A stretch of DNA of 64,000 nt. Source: Methylophaga muralis. GTDB lineage: Bacteria > Pseudomonadota > Gammaproteobacteria > Nitrosococcales > Methylophagaceae. The translations under genes were made by a program, and so were the position numbers. The number at the start of each line of letters is the position of its first letter. The stretch's first letter is position 1. Location: assembly GCF_001720165.1 (NCBI RefSeq), contig NZ_MCRI01000001.1, positions 62,001-126,000 on the forward strand, written 5' to 3'. This document shows, in pieces, positions 1-8,912 of this stretch. Below the pieces are notes generated by a model that made no database searches, had not been told where the DNA came from, and saw nothing but the letters and a program-made list of their open reading frames with translations.

Positions 1-449
1 TTGATCCACATAAAAGTTTAGGTCAACCGCGTCCTAGCGGGTTATTGATGTACCAAGACCAGATAAAAAAAACGCCCTTCTCAACCCAATATTTAAGCCA
101 AGCACCTCGTGACGTGTTACCGGGGTCATATGGTGGCGAGCTGTTGCTGCCTTTGTGGTTAACGATTAAAACGCTAGGGAAAACCGGTTTAGCCAGTCAA
201 ATTCAAGCGAAACTTCAGGAGGCTTGTCAATTTGCCAGTTTTATCAATCAACAATCTGGGTGGTGGGCACAGGGCTCCCCGACTGGCATCGTCTGTTTTA
301 CGGCACCACAAAGTCAGTTGTCGGGCTTGGTTGAGAAAGGGATTTTTTCGCAAACGGAACTGGCTGGAAAATCGGTATATCGAGCGGTATTTGCCAGTCA
401 TACCACACGCTCTGATGCATTAATTAGCGATCTGGCGCCCTTTCTGTAA
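1..449 (+). CDS. PLP-dependent decarboxylase/aminotransferase, C-terminal part (cut by window edge)
   Basis: The open frame is already running at base 3 and ends at a TAA at 447-449, so only the last ~148 residues are present. It opens with Asp-Pro-His-Lys-Ser-Leu-Gly, the pattern around the lysine that carries pyridoxal phosphate in fold-type I enzymes such as group II amino-acid decarboxylases; the rest is the C-terminal small-domain region. The substrate cannot be read from this piece. Its last 26 bases overlap the end of the convergent damX-like gene. The apparent TTG/ATG starts near base 45 are internal. Family assignment is fairly safe, exact activity is unknown. Confidence 0.7.
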   Translation, partial: DPHKSLGQPRPSGLLMYQDQIKKTPFSTQYLSQAPRDVLPGSYGGELLLPLWLTIKTLGKTGLASQIQAKLQEACQFASFINQQSGWWAQGSPTGIVCFTAPQSQLSGLVEKGIFSQTELAGKSVYRAVFASHTTRSDALISDLAPFL

Positions 450-2103
450 TCTGTTTTTGTACATCATCAAAGCGTCGCAACCAAGGTTTGACTTTATTTA
501 ACGGTGATGGCCACTGTTTACTGGAACGCATCGCGACATCTCTCGATGGATACACACCATAAATCAATGCATACCAGACTTTATCGTCACGCATACTCTC
601 AAAAATCGCTACATTACCGGTGAGTGAATGCTTTTTCACAAACCTTTCAATTTCAGTACGATCCCATGAGCCCATTAGCTGAAATGTAAAAGCCTTCCCG
701 GATTGTTGTAGGATCCAGTCTTTATCTTTTATTGTCGTATCAACCAATGATGGGTCGGGTTTCGATACTGGGGCAGGAGGTGGAATCAACTCGACAGGTT
801 TAATTTCTTCAGTTTTTGAAGTTGATTGTTGCTCGTCCGTAGCTGTTTCAGCTTCCGTGACTTCTACGACATTGTTCTGTGCAGCATCGTTAGTACTAAT
901 TGCCGTAATTGATTCCGAAGGAATGATCTCTGTCTCCAGTATTTCTGCGGATAGCTCAGGTTCTGGTATAACAGACTCAAGCTCTGCCTCAAGTTCAGAC
1001 TCTGGAATTTCTACTGCAGGTGCTTCAACTGTTTGCTCAAGTTCATCAAGCAATTCCAGTAATTCCAAACGATCTGCTTCCGCAACACTGGTTAATTCTT
1101 CTGGCTCATTAACCACCACCATGGGTAATTCTTCGGTTAAATCCTCATTAACGAACAAATCATCCTGTATGGTATCTGTATCCGATACAAACCAGTCGTT
1201 TATCTGTTGCTGATAAATCAGAACCACTGCTAGTAAAACACCCACAGGAGCGAGACCAAACCATTTATTCCATTTAAAGCGGATTTTATTAATTTTAGGG
1301 CTGATCTTCGGTAGCTTAAAACTGAGCGGAAGTTGCAGCTGTCGGGATTTGCCTTGACCTAATAAAAATTGATGTGCCGCTTGATTTAACTTCGCCGGAT
1401 TACCAGCTGACTGGCGATGAATACGTGCTAACGCTCTTTCATTAAAAGGACTATCGCCATTGAAACCGGCCCCCTGCAACCTTTGTAACAAATAAGCAGC
1501 TGTTTCGGCGAGCGGAATCGGGGTGAGCATTAACGACTGCAAACGATCATTATCCGTCACGATGGAATCTGCTGCGACATCTGTTAACACAGCCCTCCAC
1601 AGGTATTTATCTGCATGCTGCCAGTCAAGCCATATCTTTAATTGCTGACGTAATGGTTCAGCCAGTTTACTAACATCGTCAATCAACAAAATTGGTCGAA
1701 TTTGTAAAGCTTGCAGCTGTTGTAATCGCTGCTGTAACAGCTGGAGATTATTGCTGCCTAGCGTATTTTCTTGGGGTGCACCGAAGACTTGAAGACATCG
1801 GCTGACCATAAACTGAATGGTTAGCGACGGTTCAGCCTGAATGTAACAAAAACGCAGGTCATCACCACCAAGATTCATTAAGGCTTTTAATGCGGTCGTT
1901 TTTCCCAAGCCTTTGGGACCGTAGAGTAACGGAATTTTATCGCTGGCTCTAAGCAGGTGGAGCACTAAATCAAGACGCTGCTTTATTTCTGGCCCTAGAT
2001 ACAAACTAGCATCGGACACCTCAGCTTTAAATGGATTGCTCTGAAGCGCTAATCTCGAAATATATTTTGGTTCAGCTGCCGCCGCCTTCATGGCATTACT
2101 CAA
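424..2103 (-). CDS. damX: DamX-like AAA+ ATPase with SPOR domain
   Basis: A 559-residue protein with an N-terminal ExeA-like ATPase: Walker A GPKGLGKT at residues 62-69 and a Walker B-like run ILLIDD near 138-143. A single membrane segment lies around residues 284-300, followed by a long acidic, proline-containing linker (about 315-450) and a C-terminal SPOR domain (about 475-550) of the kind that binds denuded septal peptidoglycan. Its place directly after aroB matches the aroK-aroB-damX order of enteric bacteria, where DamX is a cell-division protein. The start overlaps the aroB stop by 4 bases, implying translational coupling. Unlike E. coli DamX it retains a full ATPase-like N-terminus, so an ExeA/GspA-type role is an alternative. 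Confidence 0.85.
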   Translation of the reverse strand: MSNAMKAAAAEPKYISRLALQSNPFKAEVSDASLYLGPEIKQRLDLVLHLLRASDKIPLLYGPKGLGKTTALKALMNLGGDDLRFCYIQAEPSLTIQFMVSRCLQVFGAPQENTLGSNNLQLLQQRLQQLQALQIRPILLIDDVSKLAEPLRQQLKIWLDWQHADKYLWRAVLTDVAADSIVTDNDRLQSLMLTPIPLAETAAYLLQRLQGAGFNGDSPFNERALARIHRQSAGNPAKLNQAAHQFLLGQGKSRQLQLPLSFKLPKISPKINKIRFKWNKWFGLAPVGVLLAVVLIYQQQINDWFVSDTDTIQDDLFVNEDLTEELPMVVVNEPEELTSVAEADRLELLELLDELEQTVEAPAVEIPESELEAELESVIPEPELSAEILETEIIPSESITAISTNDAAQNNVVEVTEAETATDEQQSTSKTEEIKPVELIPPPAPVSKPDPSLVDTTIKDKDWILQQSGKAFTFQLMGSWDRTEIERFVKKHSLTGNVAIFESMRDDKVWYALIYGVYPSRDVAMRSSKQWPSPLNKVKPWLRRFDDVQKQITERAPDR

Positions 2104-3188
2104 TATCCAGCAGTAAATTTTGCCAGGGTTTCGGCCAGAGCCGGTGCATCATAATCATCGGAAATAACCGCCTGACCAATGTCGCGCAGCAATACTAGAC
2201 GAATCAGTCCATCCTGAACTTTTTTATCGACTGACATCAAGTCCATAAAGTCTGCCGAAGTTAAATTTCCTGGAACTGCGACCGGTAAATTAGCCGCAAG
2301 CATAATTTCCCGAATTCGAGTGACTTTATCTTCACTGAGCCATCCCATGCGTTGGGATAAATCTGCGGCCATCACCATACCAATTGCAATGGCTTCACCA
2401 TGCAGACAGTGTCCATAACCACATCCGGTCTCAATAGCATGACCAAAAGTGTGTCCAAGGTTTAATAAAGCCCGTACGCCTTGCTCGCGTTCATCATCGG
2501 CCACTATCGTGGCTTTATCCTGACAGGATCGCGCAATCGCTTGTGCTAGTGCAGCCGGATCTCGCGCTATCAGCAATGACATATTCTGTTCCAGCCAGTT
2601 AAAAAACTCGCTGTCATTAATCAAACCATATTTAATGACTTCAGCTAAGCCGGAAGAAAACTGCCGATCATCCAAAGTATTTAATGTGGCGGTATCAGCC
2701 AGCACGCACTGCGGCTGATAAAACGCGCCAATCATATTTTTGCCAAGCGGATGATTTACTGCCGTTTTACCGCCGACAGAGGAATCTACTTGCGAAAGCA
2801 ATGTAGTGGGAACCTGAATAAACGGCACCCCACGTTGATAACATGCTGCGGCAAAGCCTGCCATATCACCAATAACACCGCCTCCCAACGCTATGATTGT
2901 CACCTGACGGGACAAACGTGCTTCCAATAAACGATCAAAAATTTGCTGCATAACTGCCAGCGTTTTGTATTGTTCACCGTCCGGTAATATGGCCACTTCA
3001 ACACGATAATCAATTAAAGCCGTTTTCACGACATCCAAGTACAACGGCGCCACTGTTTCATTAGTGACGATCAATACTTCTTTGCCTCGGATATGCGTAC
3101 TAAATAAGCTGCTTTCGGCAAGCAAATCTTCGCCAATGTATATAGGATAACTGCGTTCACCGAGCGCAACTTGAAGTGTATTCATCAT
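2100..3188 (-). CDS. aroB: 3-dehydroquinate synthase
   Basis: Second enzyme of the shikimate pathway, converting DAHP to 3-dehydroquinate in the cytoplasm with NAD and a divalent metal. The 362-residue length is normal. The NAD-binding segment [11 protein letters not shown] (about residues 102-112), the segment [16 protein letters not shown], and the metal-binding [11 protein letters not shown] region are all present. The gene overlaps aroK by 4 bases upstream and the damX-like gene by 4 bases downstream, so the three are read as one operon for aromatic amino acid precursors plus an envelope protein. Confidence 0.97.
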   Translation of the reverse strand: MMNTLQVALGERSYPIYIGEDLLAESSLFSTHIRGKEVLIVTNETVAPLYLDVVKTALIDYRVEVAILPDGEQYKTLAVMQQIFDRLLEARLSRQVTIIALGGGVIGDMAGFAAACYQRGVPFIQVPTTLLSQVDSSVGGKTAVNHPLGKNMIGAFYQPQCVLADTATLNTLDDRQFSSGLAEVIKYGLINDSEFFNWLEQNMSLLIARDPAALAQAIARSCQDKATIVADDEREQGVRALLNLGHTFGHAIETGCGYGHCLHGEAIAIGMVMAADLSQRMGWLSEDKVTRIREIMLAANLPVAVPGNLTSADFMDLMSVDKKVQDGLIRLVLLRDIGQAVISDDYDAPALAETLAKFTAGY

Positions 3189-3718
3189 AATTCGTTATCT
3201 TTTGTTTTTAATTGCTGCAGCTGTTTTATCACTGCATTTACGGTTCGCGTAACAGACTGATCACCGGTTTGTAGAACCACATCAGCTACTTCACGATATA
3301 AAGGGTCACGTTGTGCCATTAACAGCTTAATTTGCTGGCGACGGTCGCCTACTTGCAAAAGGGGCCGACTAGTATCTCGTGAGGTGCGCCGGAAAAGTTG
3401 CTCTGCCGAAGCAGCCAGATAAACAACCTTACCGCGTTTCAGATTACGCCGGTTTTCTTCAGCAAGTACAGCTCCCCCCCCCGTTGCCAGCACTATATTT
3501 TCCATAGCGGTGAGTTCAGCAATGATTTTTTGTTCACGTTCTCTGAAACCCGCCTCACCTTCCATTTCAAAAATCCAGGAAATAGACACGCCTGTGCGTT
3601 TTTCAATCTCACGATCGCTATCATAAAACTTGAGGTGCAGCTTCTTAGCAAGCTGTCGACCAATGGTCGACTTTCCAGACCCCATCGGTCCCACCAGAAA
3701 TATATTACCTGAAATCAC
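3185..3718 (-). CDS. aroK: Shikimate kinase
   Basis: Phosphorylates shikimate to shikimate 3-phosphate using ATP. The 177-residue protein has the P-loop GPMGSGKST near residues 11-19, the shikimate-binding DSDREIE segment, the LATGGGAVL segment and the lid arginines of TSRPLL. It is the first gene of the aroK-aroB-damX operon; a terminator closes the pilus operon just upstream. The codons for the GGG of LATGGGAVL form an uninterrupted run of nine G (C on the plus strand at 3474-3482), an unusual slip-prone tract in a core metabolic gene. Confidence 0.97.
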   Translation of the reverse strand: MISGNIFLVGPMGSGKSTIGRQLAKKLHLKFYDSDREIEKRTGVSISWIFEMEGEAGFREREQKIIAELTAMENIVLATGGGAVLAEENRRNLKRGKVVYLAASAEQLFRRTSRDTSRPLLQVGDRRQQIKLLMAQRDPLYREVADVVLQTGDQSVTRTVNAVIKQLQQLKTKDNEL

Positions 3719-3746
3719 GCGACTAATGACTCAACTGTTTATCGTG

Positions 3747-3780
3747 AAAAAAAACCGGATCGTAGTAGATCCGGTTTTTT
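3747..3780 (-). terminator. Intrinsic terminator after pilQ
   Basis: A perfect 9-bp stem, AACCGGATC (3753-3761) and GATCCGGTT (3768-3776), with a 6-base loop. On the minus strand it is followed by a run of T residues (A residues at 3747-3754 on plus). It separates pilQ from aroK. The plus strand also has a T-run, so it could work in both directions. Confidence 0.9.
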
Positions 3781-3802
3781 ATCTTAACTGAAAAAGCTGG
3801 AT

Positions 3803-5947
3803 TTAATAATCCATACCTTCCTTAATAATTTTTGGCGTCACAAAAACCAGCAACTCACGTTGACGATTTTCATTCAAATCCGTTTTGAATAAGAAACCGA
3901 CATACGGTAAGTCACCAAAAAATGGGACACGTGTTGAAGATTGAGTTGAGGTTTGTTCATAAATACCCCCAAGTACAACCGTTTCGCCATTGTCCACCAA
4001 TACCTGTGTACGAACACTTCGAGTATCAATACTCGGGACCCCAAGGAAAATAGCACCCACTTCATCCTTATTAACTTCCAGATCCATCACAATGCGATCA
4101 TCTGGAGTTATCTGTGGCGTTACATCCAACTTTAACAATGCTTCTTTAAATGAAACCGATGTGGCACCACTTGATGAAGCTTCTTGATAAGGAATTTCGG
4201 TACCTTGTTCAATGGTCGCCTGTTTTTGATTAGAGGTAATGACTCGCGGGCTAGAGACAATCTCACCTTTACCTTCTTCCTGCATCGCGGACAATTCTAA
4301 TTCCAATACAGCACCTAAAGGCAATTTAGCCAAGGCCAGAGCAAAGGTACCGGCAGGATTGGAGGCTGGTAAATTCACATTCAAATCCTGGCCTCGTATA
4401 CCAGTAGAATTCGTTGGCACTACTGAGTTGTTATTGGTGGCAGGAACCTGCAGGCCTTCAAGTGAGCCTGACGTACCTGCACCCAGAGTGCCGCTTCGTG
4501 CAGAAGTCCCAAAACGCACACCCAACTCTTTGGCAAAATCATTATTCGCAATAACAATTCGCGACTCAATTAACACCTGACGTACCGGAATATCGAGTTT
4601 TTCAATCAATTTGCGTACATCGGCCAAGTTTGTTGCAGTATCTCGCAGCAATAATGAATTGGTCCGTTGATCCACCACCACGCTACCACGATTCGACAGA
4701 AAACCACCGGCACTGCCACCTGCACTAGTTTGTCCCTGAGTAGTGGTTAAAATCGCCGCCATTTCAGTTGCTTTAGCAAAGTTGACTTCAAATATTTCTG
4801 AATAAAGCGGTTCCAGTTCTACTAATTGCTTTCTGGCTTCAAGTTCCTGTTTTTCACGAGCTGCAATCTCCGCAGCTGGTGCAATTAACATCACATTGCC
4901 ATTCTGACGCATCCCTAAACCTTTAGTTTTCAGGATGATATCCAGAGCTTGATCCCAAGGCACATTTTTCAAACGTAAGGTTAAATTGCCTGTTACCGTG
5001 TCACTGGTGACGAGATTCATGCCATTAAAATCAGCCAGTAACTGTAATACCGCTCTAACCTCAATATTTTGGAAATTTAACGAGAGCTTTTCACCTTCAA
5101 AACCAAACTCGCTCTCAGTATCCGCTAAGCTTTGCTCTGCAACTGGTTTTACTTCAACAACCAGCATATCGCCAGACTGATATGCCAGATGTTCGAATTT
5201 ACCGGTAGTGGTCAACACTAATCGCGTACCTTCCGGGGTTTGAATGCTGTCAATTAAATGAACGGGGGTTGCAAAATCTATGACATCCAAACGACGCTGC
5301 AACTTGCCAGGCAAATTGACACCAGGTAAGTCGACCACTAAATCGCCACGTTCACGACGCACTTCTAAAGAGGTGTTTTCATTTTGCAAAGCAACCATCA
5401 GTCTGGCTTCACCCTGCTCTCCTCGGCGAAAATCAATGTCCGTAACAGCATTGCCAGTTTGTGGGGCAGAAGCTGCTGAACCAGTGCGGGCACTTGCAAC
5501 GGAAGTATTGTCATTCAACATGACTTTGACCACATTACCTTCCACCTCGACTTGATAAGGCAGTTTGCGTAACAGGTTAATCACCATGCGAGTACGTTCA
5601 CCCGCTTCAACGGTAGCAATGCTACGAGTCTGTCCGCTGTTAATTTGTTTCGTTGTTTCGCTTAATTTATTACTGACACCTCGAAAGTCGAGCACAATTC
5701 GAGCCGGCTCATCAGTAGCAAAACTCTCAGGAGCCTCAACAGCTTCAGAAAACGTCAGGGTGATGAGTCCTTTATTACCGGAGAGGGTTGAATAATCCAG
5801 TGACTGTAATTCATTTGCTGAGGCAAACCCACTGACTATCAATAATGAGAGCATACCCAAGCTCGACCGCCACCGTTCAAATATTGTTTTGTCTGTGGGT
5901 GCCATGACTTGCCGCCGTGTGAATTTTATTGCGTATTTACTCATCAT
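3803..5947 (-). CDS. pilQ: Type IV pilus secretin PilQ
   Basis: Outer-membrane secretin through which type IV pili are extruded. The 714-residue precursor has a signal peptide ending near ASA (about residue 44), two N-terminal AMIN-type peptidoglycan-binding regions, an STN/N0 domain near 285-350, and the secretin domain over the last ~300 residues, ending in the typical RELLVFVTPKII segment. It is the last gene of pilMNOPQ. Two ATGs are adjacent; AGGA lies 2 bases before the first and 5 before the second, so the second (first base 5944) is the better-spaced start. A strong terminator follows. Confidence 0.95.
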   Translation of the reverse strand: MMSKYAIKFTRRQVMAPTDKTIFERWRSSLGMLSLLIVSGFASANELQSLDYSTLSGNKGLITLTFSEAVEAPESFATDEPARIVLDFRGVSNKLSETTKQINSGQTRSIATVEAGERTRMVINLLRKLPYQVEVEGNVVKVMLNDNTSVASARTGSAASAPQTGNAVTDIDFRRGEQGEARLMVALQNENTSLEVRRERGDLVVDLPGVNLPGKLQRRLDVIDFATPVHLIDSIQTPEGTRLVLTTTGKFEHLAYQSGDMLVVEVKPVAEQSLADTESEFGFEGEKLSLNFQNIEVRAVLQLLADFNGMNLVTSDTVTGNLTLRLKNVPWDQALDIILKTKGLGMRQNGNVMLIAPAAEIAAREKQELEARKQLVELEPLYSEIFEVNFAKATEMAAILTTTQGQTSAGGSAGGFLSNRGSVVVDQRTNSLLLRDTATNLADVRKLIEKLDIPVRQVLIESRIVIANNDFAKELGVRFGTSARSGTLGAGTSGSLEGLQVPATNNNSVVPTNSTGIRGQDLNVNLPASNPAGTFALALAKLPLGAVLELELSAMQEEGKGEIVSSPRVITSNQKQATIEQGTEIPYQEASSSGATSVSFKEALLKLDVTPQITPDDRIVMDLEVNKDEVGAIFLGVPSIDTRSVRTQVLVDNGETVVLGGIYEQTSTQSSTRVPFFGDLPYVGFLFKTDLNENRQRELLVFVTPKIIKEGMDY

Positions 5948-5958
5948 TATCCTGGCCT

Positions 5959-6519
5959 TTAATTTATCTCAACGACGGGTACTGTCGTTTCACGTTCGTT
6001 ATAGCCATTCCCTTCAGCTACGATTTCTTTTAGTGTCATATAGGTTTCACTGATTTCGACAATCTGACCATGGTTCATGCCCATGTAATTGCCAATTTGA
6101 ACTCGATGTATCGTGCTATCGGGTGCCCGAATCAGTGCCCAAATACTTTCTTGCTCCAGCGTGCCGACATATTGCAAATCAGACAGCGAATAACTTTCCA
6201 ATAATTCTTTCATCCGATTTTCATTCGGTTGAACACCACCGCCCTGGACTTCTTGTTCAGGCTCAGGTTCTGGAACATCAATCACGGTTGGAACAAAAGG
6301 ATCACGTAAGCCAGCTGCCGAGTAGCTGAACTTCTCATATGGTTTCATTACCGGGATCGGTGGAATATCTACTTGTTGGCGTGCTTTAACTTCTTCGACA
6401 TAATTTTGCAGGTTATCTTTTTTTGAATCACAGGCCGTCAGTACTAACGCCAGTGAAAGCAGTAACAGTCGACCGATGAATGATTGTATTGTCAGATTAA
6501 AGTTCATCACCAGCATCAT
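5959..6519 (-). CDS. pilP: Type IV pilus assembly lipoprotein PilP
   Basis: Periplasmic lipoprotein that links the PilMNO inner-membrane complex to the PilQ secretin. The precursor carries a hydrophobic signal with lipobox LVLTAC (about residues 25-30), then a disordered linker and a PilP fold containing YVGTLEQ. The start overlaps the pilO stop by 4 bases, so translation is coupled; alternative ATGs exist 3 and 12 bases further in. Length, order and lipobox match the family. Confidence 0.93.
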   Translation of the reverse strand: MMLVMNFNLTIQSFIGRLLLLSLALVLTACDSKKDNLQNYVEEVKARQQVDIPPIPVMKPYEKFSYSAAGLRDPFVPTVIDVPEPEPEQEVQGGGVQPNENRMKELLESYSLSDLQYVGTLEQESIWALIRAPDSTIHRVQIGNYMGMNHGQIVEISETYMTLKEIVAEGNGYNERETTVPVVEIN

Positions 6520-7103
6520 TTCCCTTGCTCATCAAAGTAACGATATGTCTTGGCGGTAACATCCATCGTCATATTGCCACTGGTCGTCAAAGGCCCCATT
6601 TTGAAATTATGTAAGGTCACAATTCGTGGTAAGGCAGCAATCCCGCTGACAAACTCGGCAAATTGATGATACGAGCCAGTCACGCGCATGGTAATTGGCA
6701 ATTCAATATAGAAATCTATTGGTCGCTCTTCTTCCGGTTTAAATAATTCAAATTCCAAACCGTTAACTAATCCAGTGCGTGAAATATCGACCAGTAAATC
6801 GGCCACTTCACTTTTTCTCGGTAATTGTTGCAACATGGAAGCGAACGATACTTCCATTTCTTTCATTTGCTCTTTGTAAGCTTCCAGATTGACAGCTTTG
6901 CTCTGTTTTACTTCAAAGCTCATGCGTAATTCAGTTTCGGTTTGTTCCAGCCGCGCTAGTTGACTACGTTTGTCTTTGATTAAAAAATAATATCCAGCGC
7001 CCCAAATCACCGCACAAATCAATATCGCTGCAACAATTTTGCCTATCAGCGGCCATTCACCGCTTTCATTGAAGTCAATATCATTGATTGAAGGTATATC
7101 CAT
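6516..7103 (-). CDS. pilO: Type IV pilus assembly protein PilO
   Basis: Inner-membrane alignment-complex protein: a short cytoplasmic N-terminus, one transmembrane helix (about residues 21-42), a periplasmic coiled coil (about 45-95) and a ferredoxin-like periplasmic domain with the RTGLVNGLEFELFKP and LPRIVTLHNF segments typical of PilO. It forms heterodimers with PilN. It sits two bases after pilN and overlaps pilP by 4 bases, as expected for the conserved operon. Confidence 0.94.
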   Translation of the reverse strand: MDIPSINDIDFNESGEWPLIGKIVAAILICAVIWGAGYYFLIKDKRSQLARLEQTETELRMSFEVKQSKAVNLEAYKEQMKEMEVSFASMLQQLPRKSEVADLLVDISRTGLVNGLEFELFKPEEERPIDFYIELPITMRVTGSYHQFAEFVSGIAALPRIVTLHNFKMGPLTTSGNMTMDVTAKTYRYFDEQGK

Positions 7104-7105
7104 GA

Positions 7106-7666
7106 CTATTGCTCCTCATCCGTGCTGGCTTTGGATTCATTCACTTCTACGGTGAATTGGCGGATGGCATCATCACGAGACGATGTCCGTTGCACAATAC
7201 GGAGTTTTGACTCTGTGAATTCCGGATCTTTATCAAGTTGATTCATCAATACCGATACCCTGGCGTTAGTTTGCGCCACACCTTGCACAATTAACTTATC
7301 GCCCTCTCGGGTTAAAACTTGAAGATGAATTCCTTCAGGAACCGTTTTAACTAGGGAATCAAACACTTTTACAACTTTCGGACGACTCTGCTGCAAATCT
7401 TGAATGACTTGCATCCTAGCAAGCAGCTGATCGCGTTGTTTCTCCAGTTCTTGAATTTCTCTGATTTGAATATCTAATTTGCTAATTTCTTGTTGCAGGA
7501 AGCTATTACGTTGCGTTTGCTCATTCAGGAGCCCGTTCATATAGCTGGTAAAAAAGTAAAAAACCAATATGGCAAACCCTAGGGTTAGTCCCATTGCGAT
7601 ATAAAATTGTTTTTGCCGTTCCTGGCGCTTTTCTTCACGCCATGGCAGAAGATTAATATGTGCCAT
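7106..7666 (-). CDS. pilN: Type IV pilus assembly protein PilN
   Basis: Begins with MAHINLLPWREEKRQ, the conserved cytoplasmic peptide that docks into PilM. It continues with one membrane helix (about residues 23-44), a coiled coil (about 50-90) and a periplasmic domain. The 186-residue length is normal. The stop codon of pilM overlaps the pilN start by one base. Function as PilM/PilO partner is established for the family. Confidence 0.95.
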   Translation of the reverse strand: MAHINLLPWREEKRQERQKQFYIAMGLTLGFAILVFYFFTSYMNGLLNEQTQRNSFLQQEISKLDIQIREIQELEKQRDQLLARMQVIQDLQQSRPKVVKVFDSLVKTVPEGIHLQVLTREGDKLIVQGVAQTNARVSVLMNQLDKDPEFTESKLRIVQRTSSRDDAIRQFTVEVNESKASTDEEQ

Positions 7667-8724
7667 TAGTCAAAGCTCCTCATGGCCAACCCACAAGCAA
7701 TCATCATTGACGGGGCATCATTACTCAAAGCCTGGACTTTAACTCTGGAGCCTAAAGCCATATCGGTAAAAGGGTTCGCTACCGATGTAGATGTGCCAGT
7801 TTCAGCCTCGACAATCTGATCAACACCATCTATTGATGCACAACCACCAGCAATTATGATGTGGTCGATTGACTGATATTGACTTGAAGCGGAAAAGAAA
7901 AATTGCAGTGCTCGAGTGATGGTAACCGCCATCGATCGTTTAAACGGCTCAAGCACTTTGGGGAGATAATCATCAGGCAAACTGCCATCTTTTTTGGCAC
8001 GACCGGCTTCTTGATAAGACATCCCGTAATAACGCTCGATATCTTCCGTAAGCATTCTGCCGCCAAACGTTTGTTCACGGGTAAATACAATTTTGCCATT
8101 AACCAGTACGTGTAAGGTGGTGACATTCGCACCCACATCTGCAACAGCAACCGTTAAGCCATTACCTTGATTGGGCAATTGTCTGGCAATCAATGAAAAA
8201 GCATTTTCGACTGTATAAGCCTCAACATCGACCAGGCGTGGCTTCAACCCGGCTTTTTCCAGCACTGTGGTTCGGGCATCAACATTTTCACGGCGTGAGG
8301 CTGCCAGTAAGACATCAACCGCATCAGCATCAGCGGCAGAAGGACCTAAAACCTCAAAATCAAGGCGTACTTCATCAAGCGGATAAGGAATATAATTTTC
8401 TGCTTCCAACATCACATTCTCTTCCATATCGCGTTCTGAAATGGATGCAGGAAAGGAAACCACTTTGGTGATTGCTGAGTTGGCTGAGACGGCAACAGCC
8501 GCATCTTTGGATTTGGTACCCGAGCGTTTAACTGCTCGCTTTATGGCACCGGCGACTTCATCACTATTCTCAATACGGCCTTCCACCACAGCATTTACAG
8601 GTAATGGTTCGACGGCATAGGATTCTACGGTGTAACGATCCCCGCGTTTATTTAGCTCCAACAGCTTCACCACCGAAGAGCTGATATCTATCCCTAGTAA
8701 CGGGGATTTTTTAGGTCCAAACAT
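7666..8724 (-). CDS. pilM: Type IV pilus assembly ATPase-like protein PilM
   Basis: Actin-like (FtsA fold) cytoplasmic protein that starts the PilMNOPQ alignment complex. Phosphate-binding motifs of the actin fold are visible: LGIDISSSVVKLLEL near the N-terminus, ADVGANVTTLHV mid-protein and IIIAGGCASIDG near residue 290. The longer open frame starts at 8742, but MFGPKKSPLLGID at 8724 is the conserved start and has GGGGCG six bases upstream, so that start is chosen. It is the first gene of the operon, with a good sigma70-type promoter upstream. Confidence 0.95.
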   Translation of the reverse strand: MFGPKKSPLLGIDISSSVVKLLELNKRGDRYTVESYAVEPLPVNAVVEGRIENSDEVAGAIKRAVKRSGTKSKDAAVAVSANSAITKVVSFPASISERDMEENVMLEAENYIPYPLDEVRLDFEVLGPSAADADAVDVLLAASRRENVDARTTVLEKAGLKPRLVDVEAYTVENAFSLIARQLPNQGNGLTVAVADVGANVTTLHVLVNGKIVFTREQTFGGRMLTEDIERYYGMSYQEAGRAKKDGSLPDDYLPKVLEPFKRSMAVTITRALQFFFSASSQYQSIDHIIIAGGCASIDGVDQIVEAETGTSTSVANPFTDMALGSRVKVQALSNDAPSMMIACGLAMRSFD

Positions 8725-8784
8725 GCATCGCCCCAATTCCATCGAAATGATGTGTGAAGTACACTTACCTTTGTAAGTTAAAGT

Positions 8785-8812
8785 AGTTTATTAACTATTA
8801 CTAGGATGTCAA
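8785..8812 (-). promoter_or_regulatory. Predicted sigma70 promoter for pilMNOPQ
   Basis: On the minus strand a consensus TTGACA (plus 8807-8812) is followed after 16 bases by TAAACT (plus 8785-8790), about 60 bases before the pilM start. The -35 matches perfectly and the -10 matches 4 of 6. Assignment is by pattern only. Confidence 0.5.
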
Positions 8813-8849
8813 CAACTAAAAGTGTGACATTTTCCCGAAAAGTCATTAA

Positions 8850-8878
8850 CTGGCATTATTACGACGTTTATATATACT
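8850..8878 (+). promoter_or_regulatory. Possible sigma70 promoter for the PBP1A gene
   Basis: TATACT at 8873-8878 is a near-consensus -10, with the weaker CTGGCA 17 bases upstream as -35, placed 34 bases before the ATG at 8913 in the divergent pilM/mrcA spacer. Low-confidence pattern match. Confidence 0.35.
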
Positions 8879-8912
8879 CTACGGTTTTATTTTTTGCGAA
8901 CGAAATAATCCA

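Noticed and set aside
857-1213. A serine-rich plus-strand frame
   Set aside because: It is the antisense of the acidic Glu-rich linker of the damX-like gene; no ribosome site or family match.
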